NCBI RefSeq assembly: GCF_036320965.1
Contig: NC_092238.1
Span: forward strand, 17,760,694-17,824,693
Origin: Panulirus ornatus
Taxonomy: Eukaryota; Arthropoda; Malacostraca; Decapoda; Palinuridae
DNA length: 64,000 nt
Direction: 5' to 3'
A program made the translations under genes and the position numbers. Positions within the stretch are counted from its first letter, which is position 1, and every line of letters starts with the position of its first letter. Positions 24,601 through 37,981 of this stretch are shown one piece after another. The notes beneath the pieces were generated by a model. It had not been told where the DNA came from, did no database searches, and worked only from the letters and a program-made list of their open reading frames with translations.

Positions 24601-25150
24601 AAGGCGGGTGATATTGCGGATTTAGAAAGAGTCCAGAGATCTTTCACAGCCCATATTAATGAAGTAAAGGAAGTAAATCACTAGGGAGCGACTGAAAGCT
24701 CTAAGGCTATCCCCTTGAATCTTAGATGGGAGAGGTACATCATCATCTATACCTGAAGTCTTCTAGAAGGTATGGTCCCCAGCTTATATTTGGTAGTAAC
24801 ATCTTACGAGTACTACAGGAATGGAAAACTTTGAATATTACTACCTCTGAAATCCAGCGGCGCAGTACACACAAGAAGAGAGAACGTATTAAATGTCCAG
24901 AGCCCAGGATTCTTCAGCATCTTGCCCTCCACCATCAGGAACAGCATGGGATGCACGTAGAGAAGGTTGATAATGCATTGGACATGTACTTACAAGGTGC
25001 AACAGCCCAACTAGATTGTGGGTGCTATGTGGGCATAGGGCTACCGCTTCGACTAGCTAGATCGAACAACGACTCTTTCCAGCAGCCTGGGGCCAGTCCG
25101 GGATGTGGGGGTGAAGACCCCAGAAGACTCCAGATACCCAAGGTATCGCT
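21640..25150 (+). mobile_element. Non-LTR retrotransposon (CR1/Jockey-like), nearly full length but decayed
   Basis: The domain order is intact. An ORF1 remnant with clustered Cys and His residues lies at 21,798-21,940 (YGKTGR, KCKCKHPRKC, GNCRYEE, FHPKLC). The endonuclease at 22,190-22,511 shows FIYANIKGLKSHRTDK and SCGGVGLYI, and AKTHEY with further pieces beyond. The RT entry is NYRPIALTSHIIRIF at about 23,740-23,790, followed by a frameshift. A palm remnant lies near 24,100-24,240 (SSMSSLADDSRI-like). RNLGVMMSHDPTLSEH lies at about 24,420-24,475. LFKALIV and a C-terminal region extend to about 25,150. Many stops and indels make it inactive. The 5' boundary is approximate. It differs from the elements at 1.8 and 19.7 kb. 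Confidence 0.78.
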
Positions 25151-25165
25151 GTAATCTGTATTGTG

Positions 25166-25850
25166 TTAGAGGTGGCAAACCTTGTAACCTATGATGGGGT
25201 GCAGGTGGTGATCCTTGTAACCTATGATGTGATGCAGGTGGTGATCCTTGTAACCTATGATGGGGTGGAGGTGGTGATCCTTGTAACCTATGATGGGGTG
25301 GAGGTGGTGATCCTTGTAACCTATGATGGGGTGGAGGTGGCGATCCTTGTAACCTATGATGGGGTGCAGGTGGTGATCCTTGTAACCTATGATGTGATGC
25401 AGGTGGTGATCCTTGTAACCTATGATGGGGTGGAGGTGGTGATCCTTGTAACCTATGATGGGGTGCGGGTGGTGATCCTTGTAACCTATGATGGGGTGCA
25501 GGTGGTGATCCTTGTAACCTATGATGGGGTGGAGGTGGTGATCCTTGTAACCTATGATGGGGTGCAGGTGGTGATCCTTGTAACCTATGATGGGGTGGAG
25601 GTGGTGATCCTTGTAACCTATGATGGGGTGCAGGTGGTGATCCTTGTAACCTATGATGTGATGCAGGTGGTGATCCTTGTAACCTATGATGGGGTGCAGG
25701 TGGTGATCCTTGTAACCTATGATGTGATGCAGGTGGTGATCCTTGCAACCTATGATGGGGTGCAGGTGGTGATCCTTGTAACCTATGATGGGGTGGAGGT
25801 GGCGATCCTTGTAACCTATGATGTGGTGTGGGTGGCGATGTGGTGGAGGT
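25166..25850 (+). repeat. 33-bp minisatellite, about 20 copies
   Basis: gatccttgtaacctatgatg units occur every 33 bp (25,210; 25,243). Because 33 is a multiple of three, both strands have open frames with 11-residue periodicity; these are not genes. Confidence 0.95.
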
Positions 25851-26087
25851 GTTGGTAGCGATACCTTGACCTGGAATGTTGCGGAGGTGGTGTTCTCATG
25901 ACCTACACTGTGGCAGAGGTATTGTCGTCCGTGTGACCTATGTTATGGTGGAGGTGGGGTCAGTGTGGGTGTGTCGGTACCCGCTGCACGAGAAGGTCAA
26001 GACTGGAACCATGGGAAAGGTTCGCCAGCCTCTCATCTCCATCATGTGACCACTCCTTATGGTCCTCCCCCCCCCCCCTCACACTGT

Positions 26088-26850
26088 CCCCACGTCACCT
26101 CTCCAGTCCTTCACCCCTCCACGGGCCCCACGTCACCTCTCCAGTCCTTCACCCCTCCACGGGCCCCACGTCACCTCTCCAGTCCTTCACCCCTCCACGG
26201 GCCCCACGTCACCTCTCCAGTCCTTCACCCCTCCACGGGCCCCACGGCACCTCTCCAGTCCTTCACCCCTCCGCAGGCCCCATGTCACCCCTCCAGTCCT
26301 TCACCCCTCCACGGGCCCCACGTCACCCCTCCAATCCTTCACCCCTCCACGGGCCTCATGTCACCCCTCCAATCCTTCACCCCTCCACGGGCCTCATGTC
26401 ACCCCTCCAGTCCTTCACCCCTCCACGGGCCTCATGTCACCCCTCCAATCCTTCACCCCTCCACGGGCCCCACGTCACCCCTCCAGTCCTTCACCCCTCC
26501 ACGGGCCCCATGTCACCCCTCCAATCCTTCACCCCTCCACGGGCCCCACGTCACCCCTCCAGTCCTTCACCCCTCCACGGGCCCCATGTCACCCCTCCAA
26601 TCCTTCACCCCTCCACGGGCCCCACGTCACCCCTCCAGTTCTTCACCCCTCCACAGGCCCTATGTCACCCCTTCAATCCTTCACCCTTCCACGGGCCCCA
26701 CGTCACCCCTCCAGTCCTTTACCCCTCCACGGGCCCCACGTCACCCCTCCAGTCCTTCACCCCTCCGCAGGCCCCACCTCACCCCTCTAGTCCTTCGCCC
26801 CTCCACGGGGCCTTCCTCACCCCTCCAGTCCTCCACACGTCCCACGTCAT
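26088..26850 (+). repeat. 38-bp C-rich minisatellite, about 19 copies
   Basis: Units contain ccctccacgggccccacgtc and tccagtccttca at 38-bp spacing (26,111; 26,149). G is scarce on the plus strand. All plus frames are open as Ser/Pro-rich repeats, a by-product of the repeat. Confidence 0.95.
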
Positions 26851-27009
26851 CTGTCCAATATTCCTCCCCTCGGGAGCAGGGAGGAGGTTGAGGTAACCCA
26901 CCTGCAGGTGAGGAGGCCAGAGTGCCCACCATATTGAAACGTACACAACGTTAACATGAACTGTTTATGTGTCGCTAATACTGTGCAGTCATGACACAGT
27001 AAGTTTCAT

Positions 27010-27237
<228 letters not shown>

Positions 27238-27351
27238 GCGGGCCATATTGTGGAGGTGGTGGAGAACATCGGGTGTTTGAGAGTGAAGGTGTCAGGTCAG
27301 GAGAAGGAATGTTGTAACCAGGTCAAGGTTAGCCTGAAGACCACACTAGAA

Positions 27352-27630
27352 ACTTAATGTTTATACTGCTGAGAAATGGTGATGTTTATGTAGCTGAGAA
27401 ATGTTGATGTTTATACTGCTGAGAAATGTTGATGTTTATGTAGCTGAGAAATGTTGATGTTTATACTGCTGAGAAATGGTGATGTTTATGTAGCTGAGAA
27501 ATGTTGATGTTTATACTGCTGAGAAATGGTGATGTTTATGTAGCTGAGAAGTGTTGATGTTTATACTGCTGAGAAATGGTGATGTTTATGTAGCTGAGAA
27601 GTGTTGATGTTTATACTACTGAGAAATATA
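27352..27630 (+). repeat. 25-bp tandem repeat arranged as a 50-bp dimer
   Basis: tgatgtttatactgctgaga units alternate strictly with tgatgtttatgtagctgaga units, each 25 bp, for about 11 monomers. Confidence 0.92.
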
Positions 27631-27639
27631 TCTTTCATT

Positions 27640-28265
27640 TTGTCAGTCTTTAAGAAATGATTAATCATACATAGAGTTATCTGTAATTGCTAAGATCGTT
27701 TTAAAAGCCTGCTATATTTTCCCTGGATAAATAACTTATATATCATAACCAGATCTTATGCACCGAGATGCTGTTAGTAAAGTGTTGTTTTTGGGTGGGT
27801 GTATGTGTTGTGGTGTGCCTGGTGCTACAGGTGTGTGGTGAGCCGTTCACTGGTGTTTGACCCACCTCCAGGGTGTGAAAGGTCAAGCAAGGTCACGGTG
27901 CTCACGCAACCTTGATAAAGTGCCTGAAGTAGGTGGCTGAGGGTGAATACAATGATAATGTGTAGGCTCTGGTCCAGTGGTGGCTGGCTGGGGTGTAGGC
28001 TCTGGTCCAGTGGTGGCTGGCTGGGGTGTATCTCTGGGAAGGGAGTGTAGATGTGTAGCGTAGGACGGTGGCTACCTACCACGTACTCACTTGTTGTGAG
28101 TCTGTTGTCCTGTTCAGTGGAAAGCCCAGGTAGTATATTACTACAGTGCAGTGCCTTGTTAGATAGCATTGTTGGTAATGGATAACTTCATGTAATATTT
28201 GCCATCCTAGAAGTTCGAACGCATCACTTATGCATATATGTATATGTATTCATTTATCATCTATT
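27640..28265. other. Unassigned stretch
   Basis: A 33-bp duplication (tgtaggctctggtccagtgg) occurs at about 27,960-28,027. Otherwise no gene or repeat. Confidence 0.5.
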
Positions 28266-28267
28266 AT

Positions 28268-28765
28268 GTTTAGTCGCTGTCTCCCGCGTTAGCGAGGTAG
28301 CGCAAGGAAACAGACGAAAAAATGGCCCAGCCAACCCACATACACATGCATATACATAAACGCCCACACACGCACATATGCATACCTATACATTTCAACG
28401 TATACATGTACATATACATATATACACATGTACATATTCATAATTGCTGCCTTCATCCATTTCCGTCGCCACCCCGCCACTCATGAAATAGCACCCCGTT
28501 CCCCCCGCGTGCGGGCGAGATAGAGCTAGGAAAAAGACAACAAAAGGCCACATTCGTTCACACTCAGTCTCTAGCTGTCATGTATAATGCAACGAAACCA
28601 CAGCGCCCTCTCAACATCCAGGCCCTAAAAAACTTTCCATGGTTTACCCCAGACGCTTCCCATGCCCTGGTTCAATCCATTGACAGCACGTCGACCCTGG
28701 TATACCACATCGTTCCTTTTCACTCTATTTCTTGCACGCTTTTCACCCTCCTGCATATTCAGGCC
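28268..28765 (-). mobile_element. RTE-like copy C1: long 3' UTR and last codons
   Basis: The minus strand contains the last part of the ORF from LNMQEGE, the stop, the long-type 3' UTR and the terminal stem-loop (its 3' boundary at about 28,270). The tail shows no (TA)n. It is joined directly to the truncated 3' UTR of copy C2 at 28,765/28,766, forming a tandem partial duplication in the same orientation. Confidence 0.85.
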
Positions 28766-31092
28766 ACCCCGCCACATATGATATGACAACCGCCTCCCCC
28801 CGCATGTACGCGAGGTAGCGCTAGGAAAAGACAACAAAGGCCACATTCGTTCACACTCTGTCTCTATCTGTCATGTAATAATGCACCGAAACCACAGCTC
28901 CCTTTCCACATCCAGGCCCCACACAACTTTCCATGGTTTACCCCAGACGCTTCACATGCCCTTGTTCAATCCATTGACAGCACGTCGACCCCGGTATACC
29001 ACATCGTTCCAATTCACTCTATTCCTTGCACTTCTTTCACCCTTCTGCTTGTTCAGGCCCCGATCACTCAAAATCTTTTTCACTCCATCTTTCCACCTCC
29101 AATTTGGTCTTCCACTTCTCCTCGATCCCTCCACCTCTGACACATATATTCTCTTGGTCAATCTTTCCTCACTCATGCTCTCCATGTGAGCAAACCATTT
29201 CAAAACACCCTCTTCTGCTCTCTCAACCACGCTCTCTTTATTACCACACATCTCTCTTACCCTTACATTACTTACTCGATCAAACCATCTCACACCACAT
29301 ATTGTCCTCAAACTTCTCTTTTCCAGCACATCCACCCTCCTCCGAACAACTCTATCCATAGCCCACGCATCGCAACCATATAAGATTGTTGGAATCACTA
29401 TTCCTTCAAACATAGCCATTTTTGCTTTCCGAGATAATGTTCTCGACTTCCACACATTCTTCAAGGCTCCCAGAACTTAGGCCCCCTCCCCCACCCTATG
29501 ATTCACTTCCGCTTCCATGGTTCCATCCGCTGCCAAATCCACTCCCAGATGCCTAAAACATTTCACTTCCTCCAGTTTTCCTCCATTCAAACTTACCTCC
29601 CACTTGACTTGTCCCTCAATCCTACTGTACCTAATTACCTTGCTCTTATTCACATTTACTCTCAGCTTTCTTCTTTCACACACTTTACCAAACTCAGTCA
29701 CCAGCTTCTGCAGTTTCTCACATGAATCAGCCACCAGCGCTGTATCATCAGCGAACAACAACTGACTCACTTCTCAAGCTCTCTCATCCACAACAGACTG
29801 CATACTTGCCCATCTTTCCAAAACCTTTGCATTCACCTTCCTAACAACCCCATCCATAAAATAATCAAACACCATGGAGACATGACACACCCCTGCCGCA
29901 AACCTATATTCACTGAGAACCAATCACTTTCCTCTCTTCCTACACGTGCACATGCCTTACATCCTCGATAAAAACTTCACTGCTTCCAACAACTTGCCTC
30001 CCATACCGTATATTCTTAATACCTTCCACAGAGCACCTCTGTCAACTCTATCATATGCCTTCTCCAGATCCATAAATGCTACATACAAATCCATTTGCTT
30101 TTCTAAGTATTTCTCACATACATTCTTCAAAGCAAACACCTGATACACACATCCTCTGCCATTTCTGAAACCACATTGCTCTTCCCCAATCTGATGCTCT
30201 GTACATGCCTTGACCCTCTCAATCAATACCCTCCCATATAATTTACCAGGAATACTCAACAAACTTATACCTCTGTAATTTGAGCACTCACTTGTATCCC
30301 CTTTCCCTTTGTACAATGGCACATTGCAAGTATTCTGCCAATCCTCAGGCACCTCATCATAAGTCATACATACATTGAATAACCTTACCAACCAGTCAAC
30401 AATACAGTCACCCCCTTTGTTTGATAAATTTTACTGCAATACCATCCAAACCTGCTGCCTTGCCGGCTTCCATCTTCCGAAAAGCTTTTACTACCTCTTC
30501 TCTGTTTAACAAATCATTTTCCCTAACCCTCTCACTTTGCACACCACCTCGACCAAAACACCCTATATCTGCCACTCTATCATCAAACACATTCAACAAA
30601 CCTTCAAAATACTCACTCCATCTCCTTCTCACATCCCCACTGCTTGTTATCACCTCCCCATTAGCCCCCTTCACTGAAGTTCCCATTTGTTCCCTTGTCT
30701 TACGCACTTTATTTACCTCCTTCCAAAACGTCTTTTTATTCTCCCAAAATTTAATGATACCCTATCACCCCAACTCTCATTTGCCCTCTTTTTCACCTCT
30801 TGCACCTTTCTCTTGACCTCCTGCCTCTTTCTTTTATACATCTCCCACTCATTTGCATTATTTCCCTGCAAAAATTGTGCAAATGCCTCTCCCTTCTCTT
30901 TCACGAGCAATCTTACTTCTTCATCCCACCACTCACTACCCTTTCTAATCTGCCCACTTCCCACACTTCTCATGCCACAAGCATTTTTTGCGCAAGCCAT
31001 CACTGCTTCCCTAAAACGTCCCATTTCTCCCCCACTCCCCTTACGTCCTTTATTCTCAACTTTTTCCATTCTGTACTCAGTCTCAGTCTCTC
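28766..31092 (-). mobile_element. RTE-like copy C2: RT, C-terminus and truncated 3' UTR
   Basis: Read from 31,092 downward, the domains appear in order. The EN-RT linker comes first (EWWDEEVRLLVKEK, ANESWGDRVSLNF). RT follows with [56 protein letters not shown] and [13 protein letters not shown]. The C-terminus has [43 protein letters not shown] and NRVNWNDVVYRG. Several frameshifts separate these blocks, so it is inactive. The catalytic FADD is preserved. Its 3' UTR stops before the terminal stem-loop, where C1 begins. Its 5' end meets the 5' end of copy D1 head to head at 31,092. Confidence 0.88.
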
Positions 31093-31517
31093 TTGAATCA
31101 GGGCATGTGAAGCGTCTGGGGTAAACCATGGAAAGTTGTGTGGGGCCAGGATGTGCAAAGGGAACTGTGGTTTCGGGCATTATTGCGTGACAGCTAGAGA
31201 CTGAGTGTGAACGAATGGGGCCTTTGTTGTCTTTTCCTAGCGCTACCTCGCACACATGAGTGGGGAGGGGGATGGTATTCCATGTGTGGCGAGGCGGCGA
31301 TGGGAATGAATAAAGGCAGACAGTGTGAATTGTGTGCATGGGTATATATGTATATGTCTGTGTGTGTATATTTATGTCTACATTGAGATGTATAGGTATG
31401 TATATTTGCGTGTGTGGACGTGTATGTATATACATGTGTATGGGGGTGGGTTGGGCCATTTCTTTCGTCTGTTTCCTTGCGCTACCTCGCAAACGCGGGA
31501 GACTGCGACGAAGCAAA

Positions 31518-31521
<4 letters not shown>
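31093..31521 (+). mobile_element. RTE-like copy D1: 3' UTR only
   Basis: Begins at the stop-codon region (gggcatgtgaagcgtctggg) and contains the whole long-type 3' UTR including the terminal stem-loop at about 31,478-31,512. One outer stem side is altered (tgcgacgaag). It runs into a (TA)n tail. It is a severely 5'-truncated insertion. Confidence 0.85.

Positions 31522-31598
<77 letters not shown>
31522..31598. repeat. (TA)n tract between copies D1 and D2
   Basis: This is the tail-derived TA run of D1 and directly abuts the 5' truncation point of D2. Confidence 0.93.
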
Positions 31599-31602
<4 letters not shown>

Positions 31603-34421
31603 GAGATATACATAAGTATACTTATGTAAGTAGGAGAGATGGCCAGAGAGCGTTATTGGATTACGTGTTAATTGATAGACGCACGAAAGAGAGACTTTTG
31701 GATGTTAATGTGCTGAGAGGTGCAACTGGAGGGATGTCTGATCATTATCTTGTGGAAGCAAAGGTGAAGATTTGTGGGAGTTTTCAGAAAAGAAGAGAGA
31801 ATGTTGGGGTGAAGAGAGTGGTGAGAGTAAGTGAGCTTGGGAAGGAGACTTGTGTGAGGAAGTACCAGGAGAGACTGAGTACAGAATGGAAAAAGGTGAG
31901 AACAAAGGAGGTAAGGGGAGTGGGGGAGGAATGGGATGTATTTAGGGAAGCAGTGATGGCTTGCGCAAAAGATGCTTGTGGCATGAGAAGCGTGGGAGGT
32001 GGGCTGATTAGAAACGGTAGTGAGTGGTGGAATGAAGAAGTAAGATTATTAGTGAAAGAGAAGAGAGAGGCATTTGAACGATTTTTGCAGGGAAATAGTG
32101 CAAATGAGTGGGAGAGGTATAAAAGAAAGAGGCAGGAGGTCAAGAGAAAGGTGCAAGAGGTGAAAAAGAGGGCAAATGAGAGTTGGGGTGAGAGAGTATC
32201 ATTAAATTTCAGGGAGAATAAAAAGATGTTTTGGAAGGAGGTAAATAAGGAGCGTAAGACAAGGGAGCAAATGGGAACTTCAGTGAAGGGGGCTAATGGG
32301 GAGGTGATAACAAGTAGTGGTGATGTGAGAAGAAGATGGAGTGAGTATTTTGAATGTTTGTTGAATGTGTTTCATGATAGAGTGGCAGATGTGGGGTGTC
32401 TTGGTCGAGGTGGTGTGCAAAGTGAGAGGGTTAGGGAAAATGATTTGGTAAATAGAGAAGAGGTAAAAAAAGCTTTACGGAAGATGAAAGCCGGCAAAGC
32501 AGCAGGTTTGGATGGCATTGCAGTGGAATCTATTAAAAAAGGGGGTGACTGTATTGCTGACTGGTTGGTAAGGTTATTTAATGTATGTATGATTCATGGT
32601 GAAGTGCCTGAGGATTGGCGGAATGCGTGCATAGTGCCATTGTACAAAGGCAAAGGGGATAAGAGTGAGTGCTCAAATTACAGAGGTATAAGTTTGTTGA
32701 GTATTCCTGGTAAATTGTATGGGAGGGTGTTGATTGAGAGGGTGAAGGCATGTACAGAGCATCAGATTGGGGAAGAGCAATGTGGTTTCAGAAGTGGTAG
32801 AGGATGTGAGAATCAGGTGTTTGCTTTGAAGAATGTATGCGAGAAATAGAAAAACAAGTGGATTTGTATGTAGCATTTATGGATCTGGAGAAGGCATATG
32901 ATAGAGTTGATAGAGATGCACTGTGGAAGGTATTAAGAATATATGGTGTGGGAGGCAAGTTGTTAGAAGCAGTGAAAAGTTTTTATCGAGGATGTAAGGC
33001 ATGTGTACGTGTAGGAAGAGAGGAGAGTGATTGGTTCTCAGTGAATGTAGGTTTGCGGCAGGGGTGTGTGATGTCTCCATGGTTGTTTAATTTGTTTATG
33101 GCTGGGGTTGTTAGGGAGGTGAATGCAAGAGTTTTGGAAAGAGGGGCAAGTATGCAGTCTGTTGTGGATGAGAGAGCTTGGGAAGTGAGTCAGTTGTTGT
33201 TCGCTGATGATACAGCTCTGGTGGCTGATTAATGTAAGAAACTGCAGAAGCTGGTGACTGAGTTTGGTAAAGTGTGTGAAAGAAGAAAGTTAAGAGTAAA
33301 TGTGAATAAGAGCAAGGTTATTAGGTACAGTAGGGTTGAGGGTCAAGTCAATTGGGGGGTAAGTTTGAATGGAGAAAAGTTGGAGGAAGTGAAGTGTTTT
33401 AGATATCTGGAAGTGGATCTGGCAGCGGATGGAACCATGGAAGCGGAAGTGAATCATAGGGTGGGGGAGGAGGCGAAAATTCTGGGAGCCTTGAAGAATG
33501 TGTGGAAGTCGAGAACATTATCTCGGAAAGCAAAAATGGGTATGTTTGAAGGAATAGTGGTTCCAACAATGTTGTATGGTTGCGAGGCGTGGGCTATGGA
33601 TAGAGTTGTGCGCAGGAGGGTGGATGTGCTGGAAAAGAGATGTTTGAGGACAATATGTGGTGTGAGGTGGTTTGATCGAGTAAGTAATGTAAGGGTAAGA
33701 GAGATGTGTGGAAATAAAAAGAGCGTGGTTGAGAGAGCAGAAGAGGGTGTTTTGAAATGGTTTGGTCACATGGAGAGCATGAGTGAGGAAAGATTGACCA
33801 AGAGGATATATGTGTCAGAGGTGGAGGGAACGAGGAGAAGTGGGAGACCAAATTGGAGGTGGAAAGATGGAGTGAAAAAGATTTTGAGTTATCGGGGCCT
33901 GAACATGCAGGAGGGTGAAAGGAGTGCAAGGAATAGAGTGAATTGTAACGTTGTGGTATACCGGGGTCGACGTGCTGTCAGTGAATTGAACCAGGGCATG
34001 TGAAGCGTCTGGGGTAAACCATGTAAAGTGTGTGGGGCATGGATGTGGAAAGGGAGCTGTGGTTTCGGTGCATTATTGCATGACAGCTAGAGACTGAGTT
34101 TGAACGAATGGGGCCTTTGGTGTTTTTCCTAGCGCTACCTCGCACACATGAGGGGGGAGGGGGTTGTTATTCCTTGTGTGGCGAGGTGGCGATGGGAACA
34201 AATAAAGGCAGACAGTGTGAATTATGTACATGTGTATATATGTATATGTCTGTGTGTGTATATATATGTTTACATTGAGATGTATAGGTATGTATATTGT
34301 GCGTGTGTGGACATGTATGTATATACATGTGTATGTGGGCGGGTTGGGCCATTCTTTCGTCTGTTTCCTTGCGCTACCTCGCTAACGCGGGAGACAGCGA
34401 CAAAGCAAAATAAATAAATAA

Positions 34422-34426
<5 letters not shown>
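31599..34426 (+). mobile_element. RTE-like copy D2 (endonuclease end to 3' tail)
   Basis: The 5' truncation lies inside the endonuclease at KRDIHKYTYVSRRDGQ. The copy then has the rest of the endonuclease, RT, C-terminus, a long-type 3' UTR, the terminal stem-loop (34,369-34,403) and an aaataaataaat tail merging into (TA)n. It shares its 5' half closely with copy F. Confidence 0.9.
31605..34003 (+). pseudogene. RTE-like ORF2 of copy D2, three disruptions or fewer
   Basis: It encodes the end of an APE-type endonuclease (DYVLIDRR, MSDHYLVEAK) and an RT with [63 protein letters not shown] and [12 protein letters not shown]. In life the protein would nick target DNA and reverse-transcribe its own RNA. 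It is broken by a roughly 4-bp deletion at about 32,849 (copy F reads through here) and by a nonsense change at 33,230, where other copies have TCA (Ser) and this one TAA. Otherwise the C-terminal part to 34,003 is open. The number of lesions is small, so the insertion is only moderately old. Confidence 0.85.

Positions 34427-34459
<33 letters not shown>
34427..34459. repeat. (TA)n tract after copy D2
   Basis: Short TA run following the aaat repeats of the D2 tail. Confidence 0.9.
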
Positions 34460-35058
<599 letters not shown>

Positions 35059-35071
35059 TATATATATATAT

Positions 35072-37981
35072 ATGTGATAGAATGTAAGAAAGTAAATTCT
35101 TCGATTAATATGGGTAAAACTGAAAGTTGATGGAGAGAGGTGGGTGATTATTGGTGCATATGCACCTGGGCATGAGAAGAAAGATCATGAGAGGCAAGTG
35201 TTTTGGGAGCAGCTGAATGAGTGTGTTAGTGGTTTTGATGCACGAGACCGGGTTATAGTGATGGGTGATTTGAATGCAAAGGTGAGTAATGTGGCAGTTG
35301 AGGGAATAATTGGTATACATGGGGTGTTCAGTGTTGTAAATGGAAATGGTGAAGAGCTTGTAGATTTATGTGCTGAAAAAGGACTGATGATTGGGAGTAC
35401 CTGGTTTAAAAAGCGAGATATACATAAGTATACTTATGTAAGTAGGAGAGATGGCCAGAGAGCGTTATTGGATTACGTGTTAATTGACAGGCGTGCGAAA
35501 GAGAGACTTTTGGATGTTAATGTGCTGAGAGGTGCAACTGGAGGGATGTCTGATCATTATCTTGTGGAGGCTAAGGTGAAGATTTGTATGGGTTTTCAGA
35601 AAAGAAGAGTGAATGTTGGGGTGAAGAGGGTGGTGAGAGTAAGTGAGCTTGGGAAGGAGACTTGTGTGAGGAAGTACCAGGAGAGACTGAGTACAGAATG
35701 GAAAAAGGTGAGAACAATGGAAGTAAGGGGAGTGGGGGAGGAATGGGATGTATTTAGGGAATCAGTGATGGATTGCGCAAAAGATGCTTGTGGCATGAGA
35801 AAAGTGGGAGGTGGGTTGATTAGAAAGGGTAGTGAGTGGTGGGATGAAGAAGTAAGAGTATTAGTGAAAGAGAAGAGAGAGGCATTTGGACGATTTTTGC
35901 AGGGAAAAAATGCAATTGGGTGGGAGAAGTATAAAAGAAAGAGACAGGAGGTCAAGAGAAAGGTGCAAGAGGTGAAAAAAAGGGCAAATGAGAGTTGGGA
36001 TGAGAGAGTATCATTAAATTTTAGAGAGAATAAAAAGATGTTCTGGAAGGAGGTAAATAAAGTGCGTAAGACAAGGGAGCAAATGGGAACTTCAGTGAAG
36101 GGCGCAAATGGGGAGGTGATAACAAGTAGTGGTGATGTGAGAAGGAGATGGAGTGAGTATTTTGAAGGTTTGTTGAATGTGTTTGATGATAGAGTGGCAG
36201 ATATAGGGTGTTTTGGTCGAGGTGGTGTGCAAAGTGAGAGGGTTAGGGAAAATGATTTGGTAAACAGAGAAGAGGTAGTGAAAGCTTTGCGGAAGATGAA
36301 AGCCGGCAAGGCAGCAGGTTTGGATGGTATTGCAGTGGAATTTATTAAAAAAGGGGGTGACTGTATTGTGGACTGGTTGGTAAGGATATTTAATGTATGT
36401 ATGACTCATGGTGAGGTGCCTGAGGATTGGCGGAATGCGTGCATAGTGCCATTGTACAAAGGCAAAGGGGATAAGAGTGAGTGCTCAAATTACAGAGGTA
36501 TAAGTTTGTTGAGTATTCCTGGTAAATTATATGGGAGGGTATTGATTGAGAGGGTGAAGGCATGTACAGAGCATCAGATCGGGGAAGAGCAGTGTGGTTT
36601 CAGAAATGGCAGAGGATGTGTGGATCAGGTGTTTGCTTTGAAGAATGTATGTGAGAAATACTTAGAAAAGCAAATGGATTTGTATGTAGCATTTATGGAT
36701 CTGGAGAAGGCATATGATAGAGTTGATAGAGATGCTCTGTGGAAGGTATTAAGAATATATGGTGTGGGAGGAAAGTTGTTAGAAGCAGTGAAAAGTTTTT
36801 ATCGAGGATGTAAGGCATGTGTACGTGTAGGAAGAGAGGAAAGTGATTGGTTCTCCGTGAATGTAGGTTTGCGGCAGGGGTGTGTGATGTCTCCATGGTT
36901 GTTTAATTTGTTTATGGATGGGGTTGTTAGGGAGGTAAATGCAAGAGTTTTGGAAAGAGGGGCAAGTATGAAGTCTGTTGAGGATGAGAGAGCTTGGGAA
37001 GTGAGTCAGTTGTTGTTCGCTGATGATACAGCGCTGGTGGCTGATTCATGTGAGAAACTGCAGAAGCTGGTGACTGAGTTTGGTAAAGTGTGTGGAAGAA
37101 GAAAGTTAAGAGTAAATGTGAATAAGAGCAAGGTTATTAGGTACAGTAGGGTTGAGGGTCAAGTCAATTGGGAGGTCAGTTTGAATGGAGAAAAACTGGA
37201 GGAAGTGAAGTGTTTTAGATATCTGGGAGTGGATCTGGCAGCGGATGGAACCATGGAAACGGAAGTGGATCATTGGGTGGGGGAGCAGGCGAAAATTCTG
37301 GGGGCCTTGAAGAATGTGTGGAAGTCGAGAACATTATCTCGGAAAGCAAAAATGGGTATGTTTGAGGGAATAGTGGTTCCAACAATGTTGTATGGTTGCG
37401 AGGCGTGGGCTATGGATAGAGTTGTGCGCAGGAGGATGGATGTGCTGGAAATGAGATGTTTGAGGACAATGTGTGGTGTGAGGTGGTTTGATCGAGTGAG
37501 TAACGTAAGGGTAAGAGAGATGTGTGGAAATAAAAAGAGCGTTGTTGAGAGAGCAGAAGAGGGTGTTTTGAAATGGTTTGGGCACATGGAGAGAATGAGT
37601 GGAGAGATTGACCAAGAGGATATATGTGTCGGAGGTGGAGGGAACGAGGAGAAGAGGGAGACCAAATTGGAGGTGGAAAGATGGAGTGAAAAAGATTTTG
37701 TGTGATCGGGGCCTGAACATGCAGGAGGGTGAAAGGAGGGCAAGGAATAGAGTGAATTGGAGCGATGTGGTATACCGGGGTTGACGTGCTGTCAGTGGAT
37801 TGAATCAAGGCATGTGAAGAGTCTGGGGTAAACCATGGAAAGCTGTGTAGGTATGTATATTTGCGTGTGTGGACGTATGTATATACATGTGTATGGGGGT
37901 GGGGTTGGGCCATTTCTTTTGTCTGTTTCCTTGCGCTACCTCGCAAACGCGGGAGACAGCGACAAAGTATAATATATATAA

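Noticed and set aside
31332..32849. 505-codon frame joining D1's 3' UTR, the (TA)n and copy D2
   Set aside because: The first third is UTR and Tyr-Ile from (TA)n. Only the part after about 31,600 is element coding sequence, so the joined frame is accidental.
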